DNA of 26,678 bases, from IMG/VR virus record IMGVR_UViG_3300042549_009479, positions 1-26,678 of that record; one strand, 5' to 3'. The notes under the pieces are model-generated. The model was not told the DNA's origin. It did no database searches and was given only the letters and a program-made list of their open reading frames with translations. The position numbers and the translations under genes are program-made. This document shows, piece after piece, positions 1-6,742 of the stretch. Source of the stretch: a virus. Each line of letters starts with the position of its first letter. Positions within the stretch are counted from its first letter, which is position 1.

Positions 1-1254
1 GAACCCGAAACAGTAGTAGTAATAATTCCACCAGATGATTATACCGTCACAGATATAGAAGACAACGAGCCAATCACGACAGTGATATTGGACAATATTC
101 TTGAAAATACGTTCACTACTGATATTGGGGCTGACGAGGTTGGCGCTGTTCTTGACACACTCCTCGGCGCAGAACTTAGCGACACCCAGTTTGACAATGT
201 TCTAGAAGCCGTGTTCACCGAAGATGTTTCGGCAGATGTATTCACCGAAGCACTAACAACGATGTTGGATGCAGACATCACTAGCGAACAGTTGACGGCA
301 GTTTTGGATTCAGCATTCTCGGAAGACACTTCTGCCGAGAACATGGTGTCGGCTTTGGAATCAATCTTTGATGGTCCGCTTAGTTCTGGCGACCTAGACA
401 CAGTTATGGCAGCCGTATTTGACGAAGATATATCGGTTGCGGACACTATGACGGTTCTTGGGGACTTGCTTGAAACAAACCTGAGCGCGTCAGAAACAGA
501 AGCAATCTTCGACAGCGTGTTTGACAGTGACCTCTCGGATGCAGAAACCATTGAACTTATCGTTGATGTATTGGAGGACGGTCTAACCGCAGAGAATTTG
601 GGCGCTGCTCTTGGCGCAGTCTTTGACGAAGAAGTAAGCACCGAAGTTTTGATTGAAACCTTTACCGCCGTCTTGGGCAATGAACTAGACGCCGAGTCTG
701 TTGGTGTCATCGTGGATGTGTTGGAATCCGACACAATTACGAGCGAGCAGGTATCCGAAGTAGTCACATTGGTAATTGAGCAGGAAGGTGGTATTCCCAG
801 TGAGCAAGCAACAGAGTTGGCAACTAGCGCAAAGGTCCTGGAAAGCATCGATGCTGCGCAAGCAACAGAAGTCTTTAGCGCGGTCGTGGTCGATGATGTG
901 TCATCAGAACAAGGAGAGGCAATAGCAGAAGCCCTCATTGACGCCCCAACGGAAGTAAAGGAATCATTTGAAGAGGAAATAAATGTCTTCGATGGCGTCT
1001 TCGATACCTATGTTGCAGTTGACTCTTCAATCGATGTTGGAGACAGAAGAACGCTTGTTGCTGCAGGAGCCGCTGTGGCGGCAGTTGGCGCTGCTGCTGG
1101 TGCTGCACCCTCCCCTGGCCCCACAGGCCCTTCTGGAGGCCCCACAGGCCCTTCTGGAGGCAATTCTGGTGGAGGCGGTGACGTCCCTGCTCCAGATAAG
1201 AAGAATAATTCAAAAAATCGGCGCCGTGCGCGTCAGGGTGTCCGCGTAAGGTAG
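1..1254 (+). CDS. Acidic helical-repeat protein with collagen-like Gly-Pro tail (5' end missing)
   Basis: The frame is open from base 1 with no obvious start, so the gene probably begins upstream; a GTG at 82 is the first start codon in frame but has no clear ribosome site. From about base 85 to 790 the protein is a run of 17-residue units, best seen as 34-residue pairs, with the pattern L..VL..hF.ED.SAE. alternating with h..hL..hhD..LS... This looks like a repeated helix-turn with very many Asp and Glu. Near the C-terminus comes a hydrophobic Ala/Val stretch (about bases 1051-1108), two exact GPTGPSG repeats, a Gly-rich linker and a basic tail rich in Arg and Lys. No enzyme motif is visible. 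It sits upstream of membrane/lysis genes, so a virion surface or envelope-contact role is possible, but I do not recognise the family. The reverse strand also has a 299-codon open frame here, which I treat as a shadow of the repeats. Confidence 0.8.
   Translation, partial: EPETVVVIIPPDDYTVTDIEDNEPITTVILDNILENTFTTDIGADEVGAVLDTLLGAELSDTQFDNVLEAVFTEDVSADVFTEALTTMLDADITSEQLTAVLDSAFSEDTSAENMVSALESIFDGPLSSGDLDTVMAAVFDEDISVADTMTVLGDLLETNLSASETEAIFDSVFDSDLSDAETIELIVDVLEDGLTAENLGAALGAVFDEEVSTEVLIETFTAVLGNELDAESVGVIVDVLESDTITSEQVSEVVTLVIEQEGGIPSEQATELATSAKVLESIDAAQATEVFSAVVVDDVSSEQGEAIAEALIDAPTEVKESFEEEINVFDGVFDTYVAVDSSIDVGDRRTLVAAGAAVAAVGAAAGAAPSPGPTGPSGGPTGPSGGNSGGGGDVPAPDKKNNSKNRRRARQGVRVR
85..795 (+). 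repeat. 51-bp (17-residue) coding repeats, about 14 units
   Basis: The translated units align without gaps over at least six 34-residue pairs (for example those beginning FDNVL, LTAVL, LDTVM, TEAIF and LGAAL). DNA identity between units is low, while spacing and hydrophobic positions are kept. That points to old duplications under selection for fold rather than a recent tandem expansion. Confidence 0.75.
1117..1158 (+). repeat. Two 21-bp direct repeats encoding GPTGPSG
   Basis: Bases 1117-1137 and 1138-1158 encode the same seven residues, almost identically at DNA level. They form a short collagen-like Gly-X-Y stretch, a feature often seen in phage structural proteins and prone to length change by slippage. 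Confidence 0.85.
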
Positions 1255-1266
1255 CCGACCCTACCT
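1249..1266 (+). terminator. Weak hairpin at the end of the repeat-protein gene
   Basis: AGGTAG (1249-1254) pairs with CTACCT (1261-1266) around a 6-base loop and spans the stop codon. There is no following T-tract, so it could be a weak or Rho-assisted terminator, an RNA-stability element, or chance. Confidence 0.25.
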
Positions 1267-1321
1267 ATACCACAAGTGATGATTAAATAAAATAACTGTA
1301 CCTAGTCGGCAAGGACAAGAT

Positions 1322-1495
1322 ATGTTGAAAAAAATCATTGGAGAACTTTCTTCACTTGGCTGGACCCTGGCTGGAACTGGACTTGTCCTGATTACTCTTA
1401 GCGGAGATACCCAAAAATGGGGAATCTACATGTCAATCGCGGCATTGGCTATACACATTATTGGTTTCGTTATCCCGTCTGGAGACGACGAGTAA
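1322..1495 (+). CDS. Small two-helix membrane protein, holin candidate
   Basis: A 57-residue protein starting at ATG 1322 with an AAGGA ribosome site about 6 bases upstream. It has a short Lys-rich N-terminus, a first hydrophobic segment at about residues 11-27, a polar turn around GDTQK, a second hydrophobic segment at about residues 34-53, and an acidic end (GDDE). Two membrane helices in under 60 residues is the usual layout of a class II phage holin, which makes holes in the cytoplasmic membrane at lysis. The stop shares a base with the next start (TAATG), so the two small membrane proteins are translationally coupled. The function is inferred from size, topology and the neighbouring DUF2746-like gene; no family signature is visible. 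Confidence 0.75.
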   Translation: MLKKIIGELSSLGWTLAGTGLVLITLSGDTQKWGIYMSIAALAIHIIGFVIPSGDDE

Positions 1496-1761
1496 TGACT
1501 GAAGTATATGTAGCACTGATTAGCACATTCGGTCTGGTCATTGTTGCATATTTTGAGCATGGTCGCCGCGCTTCTAAGCAAAACTGGGAAGAAAATAAAG
1601 CAGACCACAATTTCGTTGTCGACAAAATCGAGACAGTAGCAAAGGGACTCGGAATTTCAATAGACAGAGTTGAGAGTACGGCGCTAAGAACAGAAGCAAA
1701 AATTGACGAGCACATCCGCGACCATGCTGTTGGAGAATTTAAAGCCGATGCCCCCGCGTGA
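1495..1761 (+). CDS. DUF2746-like membrane protein (possible holin or holin partner)
   Basis: An 88-residue protein starting at ATG 1495, directly overlapping the preceding stop; an upstream in-frame start at 1417 would overlap the previous gene and lacks support. A single N-terminal membrane helix (about residues 4-20, ending AYFEHGRR) is followed by a charged helical tail with phrases such as KADHNFVVDKIE, GLGISIDRVE and RTEAKIDEHIRDH. This one-helix plus coiled-coil layout matches the DUF2746 proteins found beside lysis genes in mycobacteriophages and other actinophages. It probably sits in the membrane with its tail in the cytoplasm and may tune or form the lysis pore. Family recognition is from memory of the pattern. 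The stop codon lies inside a perfect 16-bp palindrome. Confidence 0.8.
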   Translation: MTEVYVALISTFGLVIVAYFEHGRRASKQNWEENKADHNFVVDKIETVAKGLGISIDRVESTALRTEAKIDEHIRDHAVGEFKADAPA

Positions 1762-1771
1762 TATATCACGC
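1756..1771. promoter_or_regulatory. Perfect 16-bp palindrome, operator-like
   Basis: GCGTGATATATCACGC reads the same on both strands. It covers the last codons and stop of the DUF2746-like gene and lies 41 bases before the next start; a TATAAA at 1792-1797 downstream could be a -10 box. A dimeric repressor site is one reading, a short RNA hairpin another. No second copy was noticed in the window. Confidence 0.4.
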
Positions 1772-1812
1772 CGCTAGACTCCTGGCAACAAGTATAAAAC
1801 TGGAGCAAATTA

Positions 1813-2280
1813 ATGATTGATAGAAAAAATATTATGGACATTGCCAAGCGCGAATGCAAAGGCGATGCATCTACGGAAGAAATTGAATGGCTGCAATCTC
1901 CAGAAAATCGCTTGGCTTGGTGTCAGTCGCTTCTAACCGCCCTTTCGGACTATGAGTCATCTGCAATGTATCATCGCGAGCGCGTTAATATGATGGCTCA
2001 AGATGTAAAACTTGGTGTTGTTTCCCATAAGGACTACCTTGATGAGAAAGAAAAGTTTGACACATGGTATCGAAAGTCGCAGCGTTACCGCAACGGTATC
2101 AGCGAGCGCCTATCGCAGGTAAAAACACTCCTCGCCGAAGACAAGACAATTTCATACCTTGATGAAATCGCGAGATTGACTTATGCAATCATCCAACATA
2201 AGAAGGAATCTGAAGAAACTGAAGCAATACCAGAAGTATATGACCTTATTCTTTGGTCATCTATTTCAGTTCTTGAGTAG
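1813..2280 (+). CDS. Hypothetical helical protein
   Basis: A 155-residue protein starting at ATG 1813 after a GGAG about 7 bases upstream. It is predicted to be nearly all helix and strongly charged, with a possible coiled coil in the middle (about residues 40-120, rich in Lys, Glu, Arg and Ser). No membrane segment, Cys cluster or catalytic motif is seen. It ends two bases before the GTG start of the SNF2-like helicase, so the two are probably translated from one message and may work together. I do not recognise the family. Confidence 0.75.
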   Translation: MIDRKNIMDIAKRECKGDASTEEIEWLQSPENRLAWCQSLLTALSDYESSAMYHRERVNMMAQDVKLGVVSHKDYLDEKEKFDTWYRKSQRYRNGISERLSQVKTLLAEDKTISYLDEIARLTYAIIQHKKESEETEAIPEVYDLILWSSISVLE

Positions 2281-2282
2281 GC

Positions 2283-4436
2283 GTGGACAGCGAATATTCG
2301 CAACTAGCGGGAGCGTTGAGGTCAGTCGCTCTTGCGTGCGATGGCGCAGTAACCGAAGACGGCATAGGTTTTAATAAATCAGATTCGCGTATCGGGACAC
2401 AATTAGCACTAATCCCAGAGTCATACTGGACCCCGACAATGGCTTATTCTGCGTGGATAATGTTGGCCAAGTATTCGAAACAACTAAGGAAACTTGGTTT
2501 TGTGTATGACGAGATTACTCCCCCCAGGCGCTCATACACAGACATACATGAAGACCTAAGTTCCCTTTATGGCTCAAATGTGGATAAGCGAATCACTAAA
2601 ATTAAGAATAGTTTTATTGTTCATTGTCAATACGATGAGCAGATAACTTCAGAACTAAAGCAAATTACTGGAATTGTTTGGAATTCCGCTGCATCTGTTT
2701 GGATTGCGCCAGAATCGGCTAAATTGGAACTTGCAGAATTTGCATCTAAGTACCAATTCAATGTCTCGCAGGAAGCACAAACTCAATTGCCTGAAGTAAT
2801 CCAAGATACAGAAAAGTCGCTGACCATTAGCAAGCGCGGTATGGCTGTAATTAAATTCCCGTATGACCCTGAGATTATTGCTGAGGTAAAGAAACTCCCT
2901 CAGCGAATTTGGGATATGAAGAAAAAGCACTGGACTGCACCAATAACTATTGGAGTACTTGAATTAGCCGATAAGTATAAGTTTGATGTTGAAGATTCGG
3001 TTAGGGAAAAAATTCTTGAACTCACCAAGAAGTCAACAGAACTACTGGTCCAATCAACATCGACCGATGCAGACATAAACATCCCTACCCTTAATGGAAC
3101 TTTAATGCCATACCAGAAGGCTGGAGTTGCCTATGCGGGTTCGGTGGGGCGCTGCCTAATTGCTGACCAAATGGGGCTGGGTAAGACGGTTGAGGCAATA
3201 GCCGCACTTGAATACAGGGACGCATTCCCAGCGATTATTGTGTGCCCCGCTTCGCTTAAAGAAAACTGGAAGCGTGAAATAAATAAATGGCTTCCTCACC
3301 GAACCGTCAATATTTTGAGCGGAAAAGGCAACATTGCAAATGTTGATGTGAACATTGTGAACTACGACATCGTCGGCAGGTTTGTTGAGCCAATCATGCA
3401 CCTAAAGCCTATGGGACTTGTTCTTGACGAGTCGCACTATGTAAAGACCAGCAAAACAAAACGCACCGAAGCCGTTCGCGATATCGCAAAGAAAGTTCCG
3501 CAGTCTGGAACCGTATTACTTCTTTCTGGAACTCCAGTGACAAACAGACCAGAAGAACTTGTCAGTCAACTAGAGATTCTTGGAATGCTTAGTCGCTTCG
3601 GTGGCAAGTGGGCTTTCCTGAAGCGTTACACGAATGCGTACCACAATGGATTTGGCTGGGACACCAAAGGTGCTTCTAACCTAAATGAACTGAACATGAA
3701 ACTGCGCCAGAACTGCTACATCCGTAGAACCAAAGACGAAGTGCTAAAAGAACTTCCAGCAAAGACACGAAATGTTGTCCACGTTGAGCCATCTGGAAAA
3801 GGATATGTGGAGTACAGGAAAGCAGAAGGCGACCTTCTTTCATTCCTTGCAGAGAATGGATATCGCGCTTCGGATACAGCGGAGCACTTGCGGAGAACTA
3901 CTGTTCTGAAGCGTCTTGCCGCTGACGCGAAGATGGAAGCAGTAATCGAATGGATTGATTCATTCTTAGATTCCTGCGATAGAAAACTTGTTGTGTTCGC
4001 GCACAATGTCGCGATTGTGGATTACCTTGCTGGCAAGTATGGAAATCTCCGTGTAAGCGGTCAGGACTCAATGGAAGACAGGCAGCATGCTGTTGACTCT
4101 TTCCAAAAAGACCCGCAAGCAAGAGTAATTGTTCTTAACCTTCAGGCTGGTGGAGTCGGGCTAACTCTGACCGCTGGCTCAGATGTCTGTTTCGTCCAGC
4201 AAGGATGGACTCCTGGAGAGCATGACCAAGCAGAAGACCGTTGTCACCGAATTGGACAGGAAAACAGCGTTCAAGTCTGGTACCTAATTGGAGTAAATAC
4301 CATCGATGAGGATATTTACGACCTGATTGACGCGAAACGAGTCATTGTTGATGCTGTCACTGAAGGCGATGAAGTCCAGCAAGCAAGCGTTGTTGGCGAC
4401 CTTATGAAAAGGCTTTACGCCAAAACCAAGCCATAG
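2283..4436 (+). CDS. SNF2-family (SMARCAL1-like) DNA helicase/translocase
   Basis: A 717-residue superfamily 2 ATPase starting at GTG 2283. The Walker A motif MGLGKT is at residues 297-302, the Walker B/DESH box at 382-385, motif III as LLLSGTP, and in the C-terminal RecA lobe motif V (GGVGLTLTAG) and motif VI (AEDRCHRIGQ, ending at residue 659). The HRIGQ form is the hallmark of SNF2 proteins, which move on or anneal double-stranded DNA rather than unwinding long duplexes. Before the motor are two related regions of about 65 residues (about 101-170 and 180-248), each with an RxTxI-type strand, an I.W....-.W.AP. core and a closing ADKY/ASKY helix. They resemble the tandem HARP domains of SMARCAL1, an annealing helicase acting at forked DNA. 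A role in phage replication-fork repair or recombination is likely. It is unusual that the gene sits among lysis and tail genes. Confidence 0.93.
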   Translation: MDSEYSQLAGALRSVALACDGAVTEDGIGFNKSDSRIGTQLALIPESYWTPTMAYSAWIMLAKYSKQLRKLGFVYDEITPPRRSYTDIHEDLSSLYGSNVDKRITKIKNSFIVHCQYDEQITSELKQITGIVWNSAASVWIAPESAKLELAEFASKYQFNVSQEAQTQLPEVIQDTEKSLTISKRGMAVIKFPYDPEIIAEVKKLPQRIWDMKKKHWTAPITIGVLELADKYKFDVEDSVREKILELTKKSTELLVQSTSTDADINIPTLNGTLMPYQKAGVAYAGSVGRCLIADQMGLGKTVEAIAALEYRDAFPAIIVCPASLKENWKREINKWLPHRTVNILSGKGNIANVDVNIVNYDIVGRFVEPIMHLKPMGLVLDESHYVKTSKTKRTEAVRDIAKKVPQSGTVLLLSGTPVTNRPEELVSQLEILGMLSRFGGKWAFLKRYTNAYHNGFGWDTKGASNLNELNMKLRQNCYIRRTKDEVLKELPAKTRNVVHVEPSGKGYVEYRKAEGDLLSFLAENGYRASDTAEHLRRTTVLKRLAADAKMEAVIEWIDSFLDSCDRKLVVFAHNVAIVDYLAGKYGNLRVSGQDSMEDRQHAVDSFQKDPQARVIVLNLQAGGVGLTLTAGSDVCFVQQGWTPGEHDQAEDRCHRIGQENSVQVWYLIGVNTIDEDIYDLIDAKRVIVDAVTEGDEVQQASVVGDLMKRLYAKTKP

Positions 4437-4494
4437 CCTTTGTATACACCTTGCTTCGACAAGACTTTGGGCAACCGAGTCATAAGGAGCAATC

Positions 4495-4701
4495 ATGAAA
4501 GCAACAACAGCAGCAGACGGAATCGCAAAGGGTGGCGCAATGGGCGTCGTTGTTTACTTGTGCGACAAGTACAGCATTGACCCAATGCTTACCGCACTTG
4601 CAATGCCGCTAGTGGCAGCAGTCCTCGCAATGGCATCAACAAAAATTGGCGACCCAACAGTTGCTTCATTCTTCGCAGCAAAGCAAGAGGCTAAGAAATA
4701 A
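4495..4701 (+). CDS. Small holin-like membrane protein
   Basis: A 68-residue protein from ATG 4495 with a good AAGGAG site. It has two hydrophobic stretches (about residues 10-24 and 29-48) separated by a short polar DKYSIDP turn, and a polar, Lys-ended C-terminus. The stop overlaps the start of the M15 peptidase (TAATG), the classic arrangement of a holin feeding an endolysin. The lysis role is inferred from topology and this coupling. A GTATAC at 4441-4446 just upstream could be part of a -10 box, but no matching -35 is seen. Confidence 0.8.
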   Translation: MKATTAADGIAKGGAMGVVVYLCDKYSIDPMLTALAMPLVAAVLAMASTKIGDPTVASFFAAKQEAKK

Positions 4702-5273
4702 TGGCAAAGGAAAGTTGGCCAGTAGTTCCAGTTAAATACTGCGAGCATTTGGAAGGCAAGAAGCCAAGCCAGATTACCCCTGCGATGCTTCGCAAGTTGT
4801 CTGTTGGTGGGCAAATGCACCACTGTGCAGCGCGCGCTTTTGAAGCAATGAAAGCAGCCGCAGCAGCAGAAGGAATCAAGTTGGCTCCGACTTCCAGCGG
4901 CGATACATTCCGCAGTATCGAGACCCAGAAAAAAGGCTTCCTTACTCGCTACCAGAAGGAATTAATTCCAGGTTCGTCGACCCGTACATGGGATGGCGTG
5001 AAGTGGTATCTCAAGAAAGGCAACGCCCCGTTGGCTGCCCCAAATGATGATGCAAAAACATGCTCCCGCCACATGATGGGAATCGCCATTGATATCGCAA
5101 ATGCAAACGGCAAAATTCTTGCTTGGTTGCTTGCAAATGAGCAGAAGTTTGGATTCAGTCACGAGGTAGTAGAAAACCCAGGCGCAGAACCATGGCACAT
5201 CCGTTTTACCGAAGGTAAAGCAATGCCACAGGCTGTTCTGGACTACGAAGCGGCTAATCCACCACAGGCGTAA
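4701..5273 (+). CDS. M15-family peptidase, endolysin (D-Ala-D-Ala carboxypeptidase/L-Ala-D-Glu endopeptidase type)
   Basis: A 190-residue zinc peptidase coupled to the holin-like gene. The family signature SRHMMGIAIDIA gives zinc ligands His124 and Asp131; EPWHIRF gives the general base Glu163 and the third ligand His166. The spacing is normal for M15 peptidases such as VanY or phage T5-type endolysins, which cut stem-peptide bonds in peptidoglycan. The N-terminal 60 residues (PVKYCEHLEG to GGQMHHC) may pack against the catalytic core. There is no signal peptide, consistent with release through a holin. No separate cell-wall-binding domain is visible. Confidence 0.92.
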   Translation: MAKESWPVVPVKYCEHLEGKKPSQITPAMLRKLSVGGQMHHCAARAFEAMKAAAAAEGIKLAPTSSGDTFRSIETQKKGFLTRYQKELIPGSSTRTWDGVKWYLKKGNAPLAAPNDDAKTCSRHMMGIAIDIANANGKILAWLLANEQKFGFSHEVVENPGAEPWHIRFTEGKAMPQAVLDYEAANPPQA

Positions 5274-5295
5274 GTGTCTGAATATGGGCTGAAAA

Positions 5296-5301
5296 TATAG
5301 T
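5296..5301 (+). promoter_or_regulatory. Candidate -10 box TATAGT upstream of the major tail protein
   Basis: TATAGT lies in the 109-base gap before the major tail protein gene and matches the -10 boxes at 6016 and 16530. No good TTG-type -35 is found 16-18 bases upstream, so it would be a weaker or extended -10 promoter. It would give a leader of about 75 bases ending with AAGGAG, a sensible arrangement for a highly expressed structural gene. Confidence 0.45.
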
Positions 5302-5382
5302 ACTATTTCGCTCATACCCTCGCACACTTAAACACATAAGTCAGTACAATTATTCACAGAACAAGGAAAAAGGAGTCCAGAA

Positions 5383-5940
5383 ATGGCCGCAAGTCAGTCC
5401 ACAATTACATTCGATGTCCAAGATTGCAAGGTGTATCCAGTTAGCACCGATGTCTCTGGTGGCATTACATACGGCGCAGCAGTTGATGTTCCTGGTATCC
5501 AGGAAGTTTCTGTTGAGCCAAACTTTGTCACCGTAGAACTTAAGGGTGACGGAAAGGTTCTTGCCAAGAAGGGCAAGATTGACCGTCTTAACTTTTCTGC
5601 AACCTATGCAGAGTTGAGCCTTGAAGTACTCAAGACCATCTTTGGTGGAACCGTCGCCGCTGCAGGTTCGGGTTCAACCGAAACCGCAACTTACACCTTT
5701 GATGGTGGAAGCCTTCCATACTTTAAAGTTGAATTCTTGGTCAATGACCTTGAATCAGAACTTTCGGAGTTGGTATTCGAACTTGCTAAGTGCCAAGTAA
5801 CTGGTGGAACGATTATGTCGGGTTCGACCGACAACTTCGGCACCCCATCGTTCGACGCAGAAGCGATTCTCCCAATCGCAACTGGCGTTGGCTTCGGAAC
5901 CGTACAGTTCCGCGAAGCATCAACTGGCCTTAGCGCTTAA
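5383..5940 (+). CDS. Major tail protein (tail tube subunit)
   Basis: A 185-residue protein with a strong AAGGAG ribosome site. It is beta-rich, acidic and Gly/Thr rich, and opens with STITFDVQDCKVYPV, then DVPGIQEVSVEPNFVTVELKGDGKVLAKKGKIDRLNFS, a pattern typical of siphovirus tail-tube proteins in actinophages. It polymerises into the tube around the tape measure. Its place just before the tail chaperones and tape measure supports the call. It has its own candidate promoter and is followed by a strong terminator, as expected for a protein needed in many copies. Confidence 0.92.
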   Translation: MAASQSTITFDVQDCKVYPVSTDVSGGITYGAAVDVPGIQEVSVEPNFVTVELKGDGKVLAKKGKIDRLNFSATYAELSLEVLKTIFGGTVAAAGSGSTETATYTFDGGSLPYFKVEFLVNDLESELSELVFELAKCQVTGGTIMSGSTDNFGTPSFDAEAILPIATGVGFGTVQFREASTGLSA

Positions 5941-5967
5941 TTAATCTAATCCAACTCCTCCTTGGGA

Positions 5968-5995
5968 CAAACGACGGCCTTCGGGCCGTCGTTTG
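5968..5995 (+). terminator. Rho-independent terminator after the major tail protein
   Basis: A perfect 12-bp stem, CAAACGACGGCC (5968-5979) pairing with GGCCGTCGTTTG (5984-5995), closed by a very stable TTCG tetraloop and followed by a short CTTTA tract. This is the clearest terminator in the window and should make the major tail protein message end here, separating it from the chaperone and tape measure genes. Confidence 0.92.
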
Positions 5996-6021
5996 CTTTA
6001 TCCCCGAATAGTGTGTATAGT
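5993..6021 (+). promoter_or_regulatory. Sigma70-type promoter for the tail chaperone, likely leaderless
   Basis: TTGCTT (5993-5998), a 17-base spacer and TATAGT (6016-6021). The ATG at 6029 lies 7 bases after the -10 box, where transcription would begin, and no ribosome site precedes it. Leaderless mRNAs are common in Actinobacteria. The -35 box overlaps the end of the terminator stem, so termination and re-initiation are packed into about 60 bases. Confidence 0.7.
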
Positions 6022-6028
6022 TACCCGC

Positions 6029-6580
6029 ATGGATTATTCACCAATTGTTTTAAAAAATAAAGGCGTTCCAGTTAAGTTCTACAAGACAAAAAAAGCAGAA
6101 AATGGGCTTGATGTTTGGGAGCGAGAATACGATGAGGTCGGCGAGCCAATCGTCGAAGATTCTTTCGTGCGCTTCAATAACAATGTGATTGCAGACATCG
6201 AGGTTCATTGGGGAAGCCTTGAAGAATGGCAAGAGCGGATTGAAAAACAGCCAGTTCATACGCTTAGGCAAACACTTGCTTTTGCAACAAGGCGACATAG
6301 TTCAGATATCGGAGAGGCAATGCTCGATGGTGAGGTGCTTGGTTATTCAAACGTAATCGGAACCGCGTGGGCAATTGCCAACGGCGTAAACCCGATAATG
6401 GCGAGTCGGATGTTGAAGCAGAGCGCCGAACTCGCCGAAGAGCAAAAAAGGCTGCTAAACGAGGCAATGGACGCACAGCAGGAAAAGACACAGGACTTCC
6501 TTGGAGACAGTGGTACACAACCTGGTCCCAAACGGGCCGTCCGTACGAAGAGTTCTGGGACCTCAGCCCAGCCCAAGTAG
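6029..6580 (+). CDS. Tail assembly chaperone, short form (gpG-like)
   Basis: A 183-residue protein from ATG 6029, chosen because the frame upstream runs back into the terminator and promoter. It is predicted helical and acidic in the middle, with a Pro/Thr/Ser/Lys-rich C-terminal end (TQPGPKRAVRTKSSGTSAQPK) that looks unstructured. Position directly before the tape measure gene, and the overlapping second frame, identify it as the first of the two tail chaperones that coat the tape measure during tail building, equivalent to lambda gpG. Sequence similarity between such chaperones is low, so the call rests mainly on gene order and the frameshift arrangement. Confidence 0.85.
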   Translation: MDYSPIVLKNKGVPVKFYKTKKAENGLDVWEREYDEVGEPIVEDSFVRFNNNVIADIEVHWGSLEEWQERIEKQPVHTLRQTLAFATRRHSSDIGEAMLDGEVLGYSNVIGTAWAIANGVNPIMASRMLKQSAELAEEQKRLLNEAMDAQQEKTQDFLGDSGTQPGPKRAVRTKSSGTSAQPK

Positions 6581-6675
6581 CCGCCGTCTTTGAGGGCATG
6601 GGTTACATGAAGCAAAAGGCTGGGACTAGCGAAATCATGAATTTTGCCAAGTCGCTTGGTCTTGCTTCTGGCTAG
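6029..6675 (+). CDS. Tail assembly chaperone, -1 frameshifted long form (gpGT-like)
   Basis: A second open frame, -1 relative to the short chaperone, overlaps its end and runs to a TAG at 6673-6675. Its 3' part encodes a folded-looking segment (LPWRQWYTTWSQ, FWDLSPAQVAAVFEGMGYM, IMNFAKSLGLASG) but has no convincing start of its own. The standard explanation is a programmed -1 shift giving a fused protein of about 215 residues. Two candidate slip points are present: an A6 run at 6444-6449 and G_GAA_AAG at 6481-6487. The second is phased like a canonical heptamer and would shift AAG to AAA in the A site, but needs a mismatch in the P site. The first allows a perfect Lys codon slip. Confidence 0.8.
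6481..6487 (+). other. Candidate -1 slippery site in the tail chaperone gene
   Basis: GGAAAAG is read as G_GAA_AAG in the chaperone frame. A -1 shift here joins residue 153 of the short form to DTGLPWRQW in the second frame. The alternative is slippage on the six-A run at 6444-6449 (codons CAA AAA AGG). I cannot decide between them from sequence alone. Confidence 0.5.
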
Positions 6676-6693
6676 TCGTTTGTAATTTGCATT

Positions 6694-6699
6694 TATACT
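6694..6699 (+). promoter_or_regulatory. Possible -10 box TATACT before the tape measure gene
   Basis: TATACT lies 44 bases before the tape measure start in a short AT-rich gap (6676-6742). No TTG-type -35 is found at normal spacing. The tape measure start itself has no clear ribosome site, only an A-rich AAAAAATAAATCT leader. Confidence 0.25.
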
Positions 6700-6742
6700 G
6701 TTTTCGTTTGCGTGCGGTGTTTTAATGTGAAAAAATAAATCT

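Noticed and set aside
39-938. 299-codon open frame on the reverse strand
   Set aside because: It lies opposite the 17-residue repeat gene; the product is a Ser/Thr/Ala-rich low-complexity sequence with no ribosome site, as expected for the complement of a repeated acidic protein.
1252-1308. Inverted repeat GCCGAC ... GTCGGC flanking the gap after the repeat protein
   Set aside because: Only 6 bp with a loop of about 45 bases and no T-tract; too weak to call a terminator.
5993-6028. TTG start at 5993 for the tail chaperone
   Set aside because: It would lie within the terminator stem and promoter; ATG 6029 fits the promoter spacing.
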